Positions 16,624-25,431 of a stretch of DNA of 64,000 nucleotides are shown here, piece after piece (position 1 is the first letter of the stretch; every line of letters starts with the position of its first letter). A program made the position numbers and the translations under genes. The notes under the pieces were generated by a model. It did not search any database, was not told the DNA's origin, and worked only from the letters and a program-made list of their open reading frames with translations. Source of the stretch: an uncultured Tessaracoccus sp. (GTDB taxonomy: Bacteria; Actinomycetota; Actinomycetes; Propionibacteriales; Propionibacteriaceae); the NCBI RefSeq assembly GCF_947255005.1, contig NZ_CAMYFI010000004.1, forward strand, positions 1 to 64,000, given 5' to 3'.

Positions 16624-17901
16624 ATGATCAATCGACGTTCACTCCTCGCATCCGGCGGCGGGCTCGCTGCCTTGTCTGTGCTCGCCGCATGTGGCGACAA
16701 CAATCCACTCGAAGGGTCCTCCGGTTCGGCTGGTTCCGGCGGCAACAGCAGCGTCGCGCTCAAGCAGTGGTACCACGAGTACGGTGAAGCTGGCGTGAAG
16801 GAGGCCGTCGAGAAGTATGCCTCGGAGTATCCCGACGCCAAGGTGAGCGTGCAGTGGACCCCCGGCGACTACATGAAAATCCTCGGAGCGGCGCTACTGA
16901 CCGACGAAGCGCCCGACGTGTTCGAGTACGAACAAGGCGGCTCGCTGGACATGATCCGCGGTGGACAGCTGGCAGACCTGACCGAACTCATGGACCCGGT
17001 GAAGGATCAGTTCAACAAGGCTGTCATCGATCGGTTCACGTTCCAGGACAAGATCTACGCCATCCCGCAGACCATCGATATGCAGATGCTCTTCTACCGC
17101 AAGTCCGTGCTAGAGAAGAAGGGCATTACGCCGCCAACGACCTTCTCGGAACTTGCCGCCGCAGCCAAAGCTGTGAACTCGAAGGACATGGGCGGCTTCT
17201 TCGCCGGTAACGACTCTGGCGTCGGCGTGCTGGGCACCATCTTCATTTGGGCTTCTGGCCACGATCAGCTCAACGCTGATCGCACCGAGGCCGCGTTCCT
17301 CACCGACGAGTTCTACCAGGCGCTCGTCGACTACCGCGAACTGGTGAAGTCTGGCGCGGTGCTGTCGGGGGCCTCCAACGATTGGTACGGCCCCGAGGCG
17401 TTCGTGAATGAGGAGTGCGCTTTCCAGTGGGGCGGGTTGTGGGGTCTACCCCAGGTGCAGGAAGCCTTCGGCGACGACTTCGGCGTGCTGCCCTTCCCCG
17501 CGATTGGGGCGAAGGGCCGCCCAGCGGTGCCGTTCGGCGCGTTCGGTGCGTGCGTCAATGCCAAGAGCAAGCACGTCGATGCCGCTAAGGCATTCATCAA
17601 GTGGCTGTGGATCGACCAGGAAGACAAGCAGATCGACTTCTCCACAGCCTACGGCGTGCACATCCCAGCAAAGGACGCGCTGACGTCGAAGACGGAGCAG
17701 TTCAAGGACGGCCCGGGCGCCGACGCGGCCAAGTTCGTCAGCGAGAACGGCTTCGCCAACGACATCATGTGGTCCGGCTCGCTCGGTGAAGCCTACGGTG
17801 CGGCCGTGAGCAACGTGATCGTGGACGGCGCCGACCCGAAGAGCGCGTTCTCTAAGTTCGGCGACCTGGCGAAGAAGGAACTCGCCAAGCTCCAAGGCTG
17901 A
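16624..17901 (+). CDS. Sugar ABC transporter substrate-binding lipoprotein (CUT1)
   Basis: A 425-residue extracytoplasmic binding protein. The N-terminus, MINRRSLLASGGG, has a twin-arginine pair, a hydrophobic stretch and a lipobox ending LAAC (Cys about 23), so it is probably a Tat- or Sec-exported lipoprotein. The remainder resembles family 1 solute-binding proteins for maltose-type or other oligosaccharides (EYEQGGSLDMI, AFQWGGLWGLP). The ATG at 16624 places the signal peptide correctly; no strong ribosome-binding site is seen. Two CUT1 permeases follow directly. No ATPase, glycosidase or regulator is adjacent, so the ligand is unknown. Confidence 0.9.
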   Translation: MINRRSLLASGGGLAALSVLAACGDNNPLEGSSGSAGSGGNSSVALKQWYHEYGEAGVKEAVEKYASEYPDAKVSVQWTPGDYMKILGAALLTDEAPDVFEYEQGGSLDMIRGGQLADLTELMDPVKDQFNKAVIDRFTFQDKIYAIPQTIDMQMLFYRKSVLEKKGITPPTTFSELAAAAKAVNSKDMGGFFAGNDSGVGVLGTIFIWASGHDQLNADRTEAAFLTDEFYQALVDYRELVKSGAVLSGASNDWYGPEAFVNEECAFQWGGLWGLPQVQEAFGDDFGVLPFPAIGAKGRPAVPFGAFGACVNAKSKHVDAAKAFIKWLWIDQEDKQIDFSTAYGVHIPAKDALTSKTEQFKDGPGADAAKFVSENGFANDIMWSGSLGEAYGAAVSNVIVDGADPKSAFSKFGDLAKKELAKLQG

Positions 17902-17908
17902 TCTCGAC

Positions 17909-18847
17909 GTGTGGCAACGCCTGCGCGGATACCAGGGCCGCAACCTGTGGTTCCTGGTATTCGTCGCACCGTTTTTCCTCGGGCTGACGGTCTTCGTCTA
18001 CGTGCCGGTGCTATGGAGCGCCTACCTGTCCTTTTTCGAGGCCAAGAACACGATCACGCCGACGAAGTTCGTCGGGCTGGACAACTACACCAGCCTTTTG
18101 GGCGACGAACTCTTCATCAACTCGCTGGCCGTGTTCGTCGTGTTTTCGCTCGTGATCGTGCCACTCACCTATGTGTGCTCACTAGGCTTGGCGCTCCTTC
18201 TCAACGACCTCAAGTGGGGCCAGGCGTTCTTCCGTTCGGTGTTCTTCATCCCCTCGGCGGTGAGTTACGTTGTGGCGGCCATCGTCTGGCGGCTCGTGTT
18301 CTTCAACAACGCCCGCTTCGGCATGCTGAACTCACTCATCCGTTCCTGGGGCGGCGACTCCGTCAACTGGCTCGGAGGCGGCAACAACCTCTACTGGGTC
18401 GCGCTCATCAGCGTTCGGCTGTGGCTGCAGGTGGGCTTCTACATGATCCTCATCATCGCCGGACTACAGCGCATCCCGGTTGATACCTACGAGGCGGCGG
18501 CCATCGACGGAGCATCCGGCTGGCGAGTGCTTCGCTACATCACGCTTCCCCAACTTCGCGCCACCAGCGTGGCTGTCATCATGTTGCTCCTCATCAACGC
18601 GTTCCAGGCGTTCGACGAGTTCTACAACATGCTGGGTACCATCGGCTCCTACCCACCCTATGGACGCCCTCCCCTGGTGCACCTGTATTTGCTGTCGTTT
18701 GGCGGCGGGCAACAGAACCTGGGCTTGGGAGGCGCGGGAACCATGATTCTCGCCGCCATCATCGTGCTCTTTTCTGTAGCACAGAACTGGCTGATGAGCC
18801 GGGAGGAGCGCAAGGAGCGGCGCGCAGCGAAGAAGGCGAAAGCATGA
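17909..18847 (+). CDS. Sugar ABC transporter permease (MalF type)
   Basis: A 312-residue inner-membrane permease with about six hydrophobic segments. The EAA loop that contacts the ATPase is visible as YEAAAIDGASGWRVLRYITLP. The GTG at 17909 lies 7 bases after the binding-protein stop. With the next gene it forms the heterodimeric channel of a CUT1 importer. The Lys/Arg-rich C-terminus (EERKERRAAKKAKA) overlaps the following start. Confidence 0.9.
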   Translation: MWQRLRGYQGRNLWFLVFVAPFFLGLTVFVYVPVLWSAYLSFFEAKNTITPTKFVGLDNYTSLLGDELFINSLAVFVVFSLVIVPLTYVCSLGLALLLNDLKWGQAFFRSVFFIPSAVSYVVAAIVWRLVFFNNARFGMLNSLIRSWGGDSVNWLGGGNNLYWVALISVRLWLQVGFYMILIIAGLQRIPVDTYEAAAIDGASGWRVLRYITLPQLRATSVAVIMLLLINAFQAFDEFYNMLGTIGSYPPYGRPPLVHLYLLSFGGGQQNLGLGGAGTMILAAIIVLFSVAQNWLMSREERKERRAAKKAKA

Positions 18848-19659
18848 AAGCCGCCAGGATCGCCCGGTACGCGCTGCTCATCATGCTGGCGCTGTTCTTC
18901 CTGCTGCCCTTCTACGTAATGTTCCGCAACGCCTTCTCGACGCAGAAACACATCGCGTCGCCGAAGTGGCACTGGCTCCCAGATCAGCTCGATTTCACCA
19001 ACCTGAAGTCGCTACTTGCCAACGACACGATCGGCATCGGCGCGGCCATGCTGAACTCGGCCGTCACCGCCAGCCTGCAGACGATCATCACCGTGCTCGT
19101 CAGCCTCATGGCAGGCTACGCGCTGGCGCGTTGGAAGCACAGGCTCGCCAGTTTCCTGCTGGGGCTCACGGTGTTCACGCTGATGGTTCCCGCGACGATG
19201 ACCTTCGTGCCTACGTTCATCATGACCGCCCAGTTCGGGTGGATTGACACCTACCGCGGCTTGGTGATTCCGGCGGCCTTCTCAGCGTTCGCGACATACC
19301 TGTTCCGCCAGTTCTTCCTCGATTTCCCCGAGGAGTTAGAAGACGCTGCCTTCGTCGACGGATGCACGCCCTGGGGAGTGTTTTGGCGCATCGTGGTGCC
19401 GAACTCCAAGGAGATCATCGCCGCCGTCGGCACCATCGTGCTGCTCGGCGCCTGGAACGCGTTCCTGTGGCCCAGCCTGGTGGGTCGTGACAACACGCGC
19501 ACCGTGCAGGTGGCCCTGTCGCAGTTCATGACCAGCCAAGGCGTGCGGTTGCCGGAGCTGTTCATGGGCTCGATCATCGCGATTCTGCCCATGCTGGTGA
19601 TGTTCCTGTTCCTCCAGCGCTACCTGGTGCGGGGCTTCACCACGTCGGGGCTGCGCTAG
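18844..19659 (+). CDS. Sugar ABC transporter permease (MalG type)
   Basis: A 271-residue permease with six hydrophobic segments. The EAA loop reads LEDAAFVDGCTPWGVFWRIV, and the C-terminus RYLVRGFTTSGLR is typical of MalG-type subunits. The start overlaps the preceding stop (ATGA), so synthesis is coupled. No ATPase gene follows; a shared MsiK/MsmX-type ATPase encoded elsewhere would be needed (known for many CUT1 systems, inferred here). It converges on lepA. Confidence 0.9.
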   Translation: MKAARIARYALLIMLALFFLLPFYVMFRNAFSTQKHIASPKWHWLPDQLDFTNLKSLLANDTIGIGAAMLNSAVTASLQTIITVLVSLMAGYALARWKHRLASFLLGLTVFTLMVPATMTFVPTFIMTAQFGWIDTYRGLVIPAAFSAFATYLFRQFFLDFPEELEDAAFVDGCTPWGVFWRIVVPNSKEIIAAVGTIVLLGAWNAFLWPSLVGRDNTRTVQVALSQFMTSQGVRLPELFMGSIIAILPMLVMFLFLQRYLVRGFTTSGLR

Positions 19660-19666
19660 GCGCAGC
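19650..19666. terminator. Small hairpin between convergent genes
   Basis: A 7-bp stem, GCTGCGC/GCGCAGC, with the permease stop codon TAG as its loop, lies between the importer and lepA. It has no clear T-run on either side, so a role as bidirectional terminator is only possible. Confidence 0.3.
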
Positions 19667-19671
19667 GGCCG

Positions 19672-21498
19672 CTAGTTCTTCTTTGCCGGCTCCGACGTGG
19701 ACAGCGCCGCGACGAAGGCCTCCTGCGGCACCTCGACTCGGCCCACCATCTTCATGCGCTTCTTGCCCTCTTTCTGCTTCTCGAGCAGCTTGCGCTTTCG
19801 TGAGATGTCGCCGCCGTAGCACTTCGAGAGCACGTCCTTGCGGATGGCGCGGATGGTTTCGCGCGCGATCACGCGGGAGCCAATGGCGGCCTGGATGGGC
19901 ACTTCGAACTGCTGCCTCGGGATGAGTTCCTTGAGCTTGGACGCCATCTGGAGACCGTACGAGTAGGCGGATTCGCGGTGCACGATGGCGGAGAACGCGT
20001 CGACGGGGTCACCGTGCAGCAAGATATCGACTTTCACTAGGTCGGCCGGCGCTTCCCCTGCCGGTTCGTAGTCGAGCGACGCGTACCCCTTCGTGCGCGA
20101 TTTCAACGCGTCGAAGAAGTCGAAGACGATTTCGCCGAGCGGCAACTGGTAGCGGATCTCCACCCGATCTTCTGAGAGGTAGTCGAGGCCCTTCTGCACA
20201 CCGCGCCTGGTCTGGCACAGCTCAAGGATGGTTCCGATAAACTCCGCTGGCGCAAGGATGGTGGCGTCAACGACCGGCTCGTAGATCTCGTCGACCTTGC
20301 CCTCAGGAAACTCCGACGGGTTCGTCACGATGTGTTCGGAATGGTCCTCCATCACCACGCGGTACACCACGCTCGGCGCTGTGGAGATGAGGTCCAGGTT
20401 GAACTCACGCTCGAGCCGCTCGCGCACGATCTCCATGTGGAGCAGTCCGAGGAAACCGATGCGGAAACCGAAGCCGAGCGCGCTGGACGTCTCTGGCTCG
20501 TACAGCAAGGCGGCGTCGTTGAGCTGGAGCTTCTCGAGCGCTTCGCGAAGCTCGGTGAAATCGTCACCATCAATCGGGTAGAGGCCGGCGTAGACCATGG
20601 GCACCGGGGGCTCGTAGCCGCCCAAATCTTCTGCCGCAGGTGCGGTGGCGACGGTGACCGTATCACCGACGCGGGACTGCCGCACATCCTTTACGCCCGT
20701 GATGAGATACCCCACCTCGCCGACGCCGATGGCATCCTGCTTGGACGGGTCGGGCGCGATGACGCCAACCTCGAGCAGTTCGTGCTGAGCGCCAGTGGAC
20801 ATCATCTGGATGCGGTCGCGGTGGCGCAGCGCACCGTCGACGACGCGGACGTACGTGACCACGCCTCGGAACGTGTCGTAGACGGAATCGAAAATGAGCG
20901 CGCGTGCTGGCCCGTCGGCGTCCCCCACGGGCGCTGGGACTCGCTCGACAACGGCGTCAAGCAGCTCGGCAACGCCCACTCCAGTTTTACCGGAGACCCG
21001 CAGCACCTCGTCCTCGTCGCATCCGATGATCGACGCCAGCTCTGCGGCGTACTTGTCCGGGTCTGCGCCTGGCAGGTCGATCTTGTTGAGCACAGGGATG
21101 ATGGTGAGTTCGGCCTCGAGTGCCAGGTAGAGGTTTGCCAGCGTTTGCGCCTCGATGCCCTGGGCCGCGTCCACCAGCAGGATCGCCCCTTCGCACGCCT
21201 GCAAGGAGCGGGACACCTCGTAGTTGAAGTCGACGTGGCCAGGGGTGTCGATCATGTTGAGCACGTGCACGGTGTCGTCAACCGGCCATGGCATCCGCAC
21301 GGCCTGGGACTTGATGGTGATGCCGCGTTCGCGCTCGATGTCCATCCGGTCGAGGTATTGCGCGCGCATGCTGCGGTCATCAACTACCTTGGTGAGTTGC
21401 AGCATGCGGTCGGCGAGCGTCGATTTTCCGTGGTCGATGTGTGCAATGATGCAGAAGTTGCGGATGATCGACGGATCGGTCTTGCCTGGGATGGCCAT
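19672..21498 (-). CDS. lepA: Elongation factor 4 (LepA)
   Basis: LepA/EF4 is a ribosome-associated translational GTPase. The 608-residue protein has G1 AHIDHGKST, G3 DTPGHVD and G4 NKID, then the EF-G-like domains and the LepA-specific C-terminal domain (the tail contains RKRKLLEKQKEGKKRMK). The ATG at 21498 is preceded by AAGGAATG. In related genomes lepA is followed by hemW; here a CUT1 importer on the other strand lies between them. Confidence 0.97.
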   Translation of the reverse strand: MAIPGKTDPSIIRNFCIIAHIDHGKSTLADRMLQLTKVVDDRSMRAQYLDRMDIERERGITIKSQAVRMPWPVDDTVHVLNMIDTPGHVDFNYEVSRSLQACEGAILLVDAAQGIEAQTLANLYLALEAELTIIPVLNKIDLPGADPDKYAAELASIIGCDEDEVLRVSGKTGVGVAELLDAVVERVPAPVGDADGPARALIFDSVYDTFRGVVTYVRVVDGALRHRDRIQMMSTGAQHELLEVGVIAPDPSKQDAIGVGEVGYLITGVKDVRQSRVGDTVTVATAPAAEDLGGYEPPVPMVYAGLYPIDGDDFTELREALEKLQLNDAALLYEPETSSALGFGFRIGFLGLLHMEIVRERLEREFNLDLISTAPSVVYRVVMEDHSEHIVTNPSEFPEGKVDEIYEPVVDATILAPAEFIGTILELCQTRRGVQKGLDYLSEDRVEIRYQLPLGEIVFDFFDALKSRTKGYASLDYEPAGEAPADLVKVDILLHGDPVDAFSAIVHRESAYSYGLQMASKLKELIPRQQFEVPIQAAIGSRVIARETIRAIRKDVLSKCYGGDISRKRKLLEKQKEGKKRMKMVGRVEVPQEAFVAALSTSEPAKKN

Positions 21499-21663
21499 GC
21501 ATCATTCCTTGCATAGAAACGGGACTTCTGACGGCCCATCATCTCACCTCGCGGTGCACTTGGCGAGTTGCTGTGCCGCATATTTGGTGAGCCGCGGCCT
21601 TGCCCTGTATTGTGGATCGTCGCGTCCAGGTTTACGCATGACCGAGCACCAGAAGGATTTTTC

Positions 21664-21930
21664 GTGGCAAACATCAAGTCCCAAATAAAGCGCAACAAGA
21701 CCAACGAAGCTGCGCGCCAGCGCAACAAGGCCGTGAAGTCGAAGCTGCGCACGCACGTGCGTGAAGCCCGCGCCGCCATCGCCGAGGGCGATGCTGAGAA
21801 GGCAGCAGAACTCACCGCCGTCGCGAACCGCGCTCTGGACAAGGCCGTTTCGAAGGGCGTCATCCACGCCAACCAGGCTGCAAACCGGAAGTCGGCGCTC
21901 TCGTCGACAACCGCCGCGTTGCAGGCCTGA
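21664..21930 (+). CDS. rpsT: 30S ribosomal protein S20
   Basis: An 88-residue basic protein that binds 16S rRNA. The N-terminus, MANIKSQIKRNKTNE (initiated at GTG), and the helical Ala/Lys-rich body match S20. The GTG at 21664 is chosen because AGAAGGA precedes it and the mature N-terminus is conserved; in-frame upstream sequence lacks homology. It is transcribed divergently from lepA and alone, with a strong terminator 18 bases downstream of the stop. Confidence 0.96.
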   Translation: MANIKSQIKRNKTNEAARQRNKAVKSKLRTHVREARAAIAEGDAEKAAELTAVANRALDKAVSKGVIHANQAANRKSALSSTTAALQA

Positions 21931-21948
21931 TACCAGCCAATCAGGTTT

Positions 21949-21986
21949 AGCGCCTCGGCCCGACTCGGTGGCCGAGGCGCTGTTTT
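21949..21986 (+). terminator. Rho-independent terminator of rpsT
   Basis: A 12-bp perfect GC-rich stem, AGCGCCTCGGCC (21949-21960) with GGCCGAGGCGCT (21970-21981), and a 9-base loop are followed by TGTTTT-type sequence. This is a textbook intrinsic terminator for rpsT. Confidence 0.92.
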
Positions 21987-22013
21987 GCGTGCCACTTCAC
22001 GTCCATGGCCAAA

Positions 22014-22059
22014 ATAGATCAATTTCGTGGCGGGTAGACGAGCCACGAAGTTGATCTAT
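22014..22059. repeat. Long inverted repeat between rpsT and holA
   Basis: Arms of 18 bases at 22014-22031 (starting ATAGATCAATTTCG) and 22042-22059 pair with a single mismatch around the 10-base loop GGGTAGACGA. It lies between convergent rpsT and holA, after the rpsT terminator. It may serve holA transcripts as a terminator from the other side, or be a mobile hairpin element of the kind seen at 10745 and 62457. Confidence 0.75.
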
Positions 22060-22085
22060 CTTCGCGGGTAACGACGCAGGACCGT

Positions 22086-23054
22086 TCAGCTCCCTCGGTA
22101 CTGGCACTGGAGCACGTCGAGCGCCATAGATTCTAAGGCGTAGTCAGGGTCCGTCGCCGCGCCCTTCACGTCCGCGTCCGCCTGGGCGATGCGCTCGATG
22201 GCCGAGCTGACCCCGTCGGAATTCCATCGGCGGGCATAATTGCGCAGGTCCTTTATTTTGAAGAACGGCACCCCGAGGTGCCGGGCGAGTTCGCCGTCGT
22301 TCATGCGGCGATTCTGGGCGTCGAGGTACTTCCCCATCGATCGGAAGTTGCTCGCCATCGCGGACGTGATGAGCACTGCCGCAGTTCCTGTATCGACCGC
22401 CCACCTGAGGCGTTCGAGCGCCAACGTGGCGTTACCAGCGAGCACCGCGTCGGCCACAGAAAAGCTCGATACCTCAGCTCGCCCGGCGAAGTAGCGGCGG
22501 ATCAGGGGAACGTCGATTTCGTCGCGATCGTTGTCGCCAGCCAACTGCGCGACCGACGCGACGATGGCGCGTAGGTCGGAACCTACCGCAGCGATCAGCG
22601 CCTCGGCTGCTTCCTGCGTCGTGCGCAGCCGATATTTGCGCGCCTCGGCTACCACGAATTTCCACAGCTCCCACGGTTTTGGCGCCTCGACTTTGATGGT
22701 CTCAATCTTCGCTTTCTTGAGCTTGTCGATGAGCCCCTTGCCCTTGTTTCCTCCACCGTGGACGAGAATGAGGCACAGATCCGGCCCGGGATGTTTCGCC
22801 ACGTCGACGAGCTGGTCAACGACCACTGCCGGGCAGGCGCCCACGTCGTCAATAATGGCGATGATTTGGCTGGAAAACAGTGACCCTCCGACGACCTCGC
22901 TGAGCATGGTGTCTTCCAGCTCGGAGGCCGTGATCTGATTCACATCTGCCCCTGGCTCGACGCTCAGTGCCGCGCGCTTGCGCTCGTCGACGGCACGTTC
23001 GGCCAGCAACGACGCCGTGCCTGTGATGAGTATCGTGCTGCCGAATCCGTTCAT
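22086..23054 (-). CDS. holA: DNA polymerase III subunit delta
   Basis: The delta subunit opens the beta clamp within the clamp loader. The 322-residue protein begins with a P-loop-like N-terminal strand (STILITGTASLLAERAV), has the DUF/HolA core (VVVDQLVDVAKHPGPDL, VHGGGNKGKGLIDKLKKA) and ends in the helical collar domain. The ATG at 23054 gives the expected N-terminus; the open frame extends 41 codons upstream without similarity. holA downstream of comEA-comEC is the standard order. Confidence 0.9.
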   Translation of the reverse strand: MNGFGSTILITGTASLLAERAVDERKRAALSVEPGADVNQITASELEDTMLSEVVGGSLFSSQIIAIIDDVGACPAVVVDQLVDVAKHPGPDLCLILVHGGGNKGKGLIDKLKKAKIETIKVEAPKPWELWKFVVAEARKYRLRTTQEAAEALIAAVGSDLRAIVASVAQLAGDNDRDEIDVPLIRRYFAGRAEVSSFSVADAVLAGNATLALERLRWAVDTGTAAVLITSAMASNFRSMGKYLDAQNRRMNDGELARHLGVPFFKIKDLRNYARRWNSDGVSSAIERIAQADADVKGAATDPDYALESMALDVLQCQYRGS

Positions 23055-23118
23055 GTAGCTAAGCCTATGCTGTGCAGCTGACAACTCGACAGGGGCACAT
23101 CTGAGCGGCGCGTGGTGC

Positions 23119-25431
23119 TCACTTGCCAGCCTTCCGAATCTGGATACGCTCCCCCAGCTCGAGCGCCACCGAGCCATCCTCGTCCGTGCGGGCCACCGCC
23201 ATGCCCTGCTGCGTTGCTAACCGCAAAGCCGCGTCCGCAGGATGTCCGTAGGAATTCTCGGCTCCCGAACTGGCGACCGCGATCACCGCCCCGGTAGCCG
23301 CAAAGAATTCAGGCTCCTGCCTCGACGAACCATGGTGCGGTAATTTCAGCACTTGCGCTCGCAACGACAAGCCATGGCGACGTGCCTGCCGCAGAGCCTC
23401 GCGCTGCCCAGCTGGCTCGGCGTCGCCTGCTAGCATCACCGAGAGTCCCTGCACATGCGCGACGCCCACGACAGACGAATCGTTCTCCTCCGAAGACTCC
23501 CCTTGCCCAACGGCGCTTCCGCCCCCACGCGGTTGCCACGCGGAGATCGTCGCCCACCGCACGTCACCGATAGCGAACGTCTCGCCGGAACGGGTGGCAC
23601 GCACTTCCGCTTCGCCGGCTGTGCGGCGCACCTGCTCTGCTTCGAAGGTGGGCTTCTGCAACGGGCTCGTCAGCACCAGCTCGAGCTGAAACCGTCGTGC
23701 GATGGCGGGAAACGCTCGGACGTGATCGGCATGAAAGTGAGTGAGCACCACCACAGGAACCTGCTGCACTCCCAGAAGTTCGAGGCATTCCAGCACCGGC
23801 GCTGGCTCCGGGCCGACGTCAACCAACACGGCGGTGGTGGGGCTCGCGCGCAAGACGGTGGCATCGCCCTGCCCTACATCACAAAACGCGACCCGCCAGT
23901 CTTCGCCTGGCCAGCCTGGCTGCGCTGGCCTCCACACCATGCCCGAGCACAGCAACGCGCCGACGATCATCGTCGCCCACCAGCGCCTCAGTACGGGTTG
24001 GGCGAGCACTGGGAGTGCTCCGCACGCCAGCATCACCATCAGCAACCCCACAGGTCCCGGCACCCAAGCAATAGTGGCGTTCGGCAGGCGCGCTCCGGCT
24101 TCTGCAATCCACACAATGGGCTGCGCACTCCATCCTGCTGCCCAGCCCAGCATGGTGCTGACCGGCGGCAGCATGCAGGTGCAGGCAGCCGCGAAACCGA
24201 GTGCCGTGGTTGGCCCGACAAAGGGCCCGGCCACAACGTTGGCGAGAACTCCCACGAGGGAGACCTGGTCGCTCAACCACGTGACGATGGGTTGCGTCAT
24301 GATCTGTGCCGCCAGCGGAATGGAGAGCGCCTCCGCGAGCCAGCGGGGCGCCCAGCGGGTGAGCGCCTGTATAAAGACCGGGCCGAGCAACACGATGCCC
24401 AAGCAGGCAGCCAGCGACAGCCAGAATCCGGGGGCTCTGGACAGCCACGGGTCGAGCGCCATGAGCACCACCACTGCCACGCACATGCCTCGGATGCTGC
24501 GCCGTCCGGTACCGACGCCCGTCGCGGCCAAACTCACCAGCCCCATCACTGCTGCGCGTTGCACCGACGGCTCCGGGCCACAGACGATAACGAACAGGCC
24601 GACGCCCGCCACCGCGGCGGCGCGCACCAGCCATCCGCGCACACCCACACCTCGAAGTAGCGCCAGGATCACACCGAGCATGAGCGCCAAGTTGGCACCG
24701 GACACCGCCAGCAAATGGGTGAGCCCCGTCGCTTTGAAATCATCCGACATCGCCTGCGAGATACGGGAGGTATCACCCACGACCAGCGACGGCACCAACG
24801 CCCTTTGATCCTCGGGAGACGAAGCTACCGAGCGACGAAGCCCGTCGCGCAACCCGGCAGCGAGCCGATCGATTACGTCCGGTGGGTGACGCATGGACTC
24901 GACCTGCCGTAAGGCCAACACGGCAACCTCGCTGTCGCCGCGGTCGGTGGCGCGCAAGCGACCTTGTACAACGTAGGTTGCGCCGATACGCAGGGCGAGC
25001 AGATCGTCGAGCTGCTCCCCACTTCCGCGCAATCGCGCCGGCATGGCTTGGCGCGTACCCATGCCCCGGGCTTCCACGTTTACCACGGTGACCAGGACGG
25101 TACCTGAGGGAGGCAACGGCGGCTTGGCCGGCAGCGGCTTCGGTTCGGAGACGATGCGGATTTCTGCCCGGACGATCGCGCGTTGCTCGGCGAGTGCAGC
25201 CAATGTCGAACCGGCACGTTGCAGGGCCAGCAGTCCGATGAGCCCCGTGACGATCACCAGCGCGAGGCAGCCCAGCGCTGCCCACGGATACCGACGCCAC
25301 ACCACGATGCCGGCGATAGTCCCCGTCGCCACAGTTGTGAGCATGCACCAAACCAGCTCCGACGTACCCACCACCGCACCCACCCACACCCCCACCGCGA
25401 TGGGCAGGAGCCGCCAGTCGTGCCGTTTCAC
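23119..25431 (-). CDS. comEC: ComEC/Rec2 DNA-uptake channel protein
   Basis: A 770-residue inner-membrane protein, the presumed channel for single-stranded DNA during natural transformation. N-terminal hydrophobic segments and a ComEC N-domain come first, then the competence domain (LTHLLAVSGANLALMLG, about residues 230-480), then a C-terminal metallo-beta-lactamase-like domain with LTHFHADHV and LPHHGSSRQE. The GTG at 25431 overlaps the comEA stop (GTGA). It is full length and looks intact. The rest of the uptake machinery is not in the window. Confidence 0.92.
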   Translation of the reverse strand: MKRHDWRLLPIAVGVWVGAVVGTSELVWCMLTTVATGTIAGIVVWRRYPWAALGCLALVIVTGLIGLLALQRAGSTLAALAEQRAIVRAEIRIVSEPKPLPAKPPLPPSGTVLVTVVNVEARGMGTRQAMPARLRGSGEQLDDLLALRIGATYVVQGRLRATDRGDSEVAVLALRQVESMRHPPDVIDRLAAGLRDGLRRSVASSPEDQRALVPSLVVGDTSRISQAMSDDFKATGLTHLLAVSGANLALMLGVILALLRGVGVRGWLVRAAAVAGVGLFVIVCGPEPSVQRAAVMGLVSLAATGVGTGRRSIRGMCVAVVVLMALDPWLSRAPGFWLSLAACLGIVLLGPVFIQALTRWAPRWLAEALSIPLAAQIMTQPIVTWLSDQVSLVGVLANVVAGPFVGPTTALGFAAACTCMLPPVSTMLGWAAGWSAQPIVWIAEAGARLPNATIAWVPGPVGLLMVMLACGALPVLAQPVLRRWWATMIVGALLCSGMVWRPAQPGWPGEDWRVAFCDVGQGDATVLRASPTTAVLVDVGPEPAPVLECLELLGVQQVPVVVLTHFHADHVRAFPAIARRFQLELVLTSPLQKPTFEAEQVRRTAGEAEVRATRSGETFAIGDVRWATISAWQPRGGGSAVGQGESSEENDSSVVGVAHVQGLSVMLAGDAEPAGQREALRQARRHGLSLRAQVLKLPHHGSSRQEPEFFAATGAVIAVASSGAENSYGHPADAALRLATQQGMAVARTDEDGSVALELGERIQIRKAGK

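Noticed and set aside
20332..21516. A 394-codon plus-strand frame opposite lepA
   Set aside because: lepA on the minus strand is unmistakable; long antisense frames are common in high-GC DNA.
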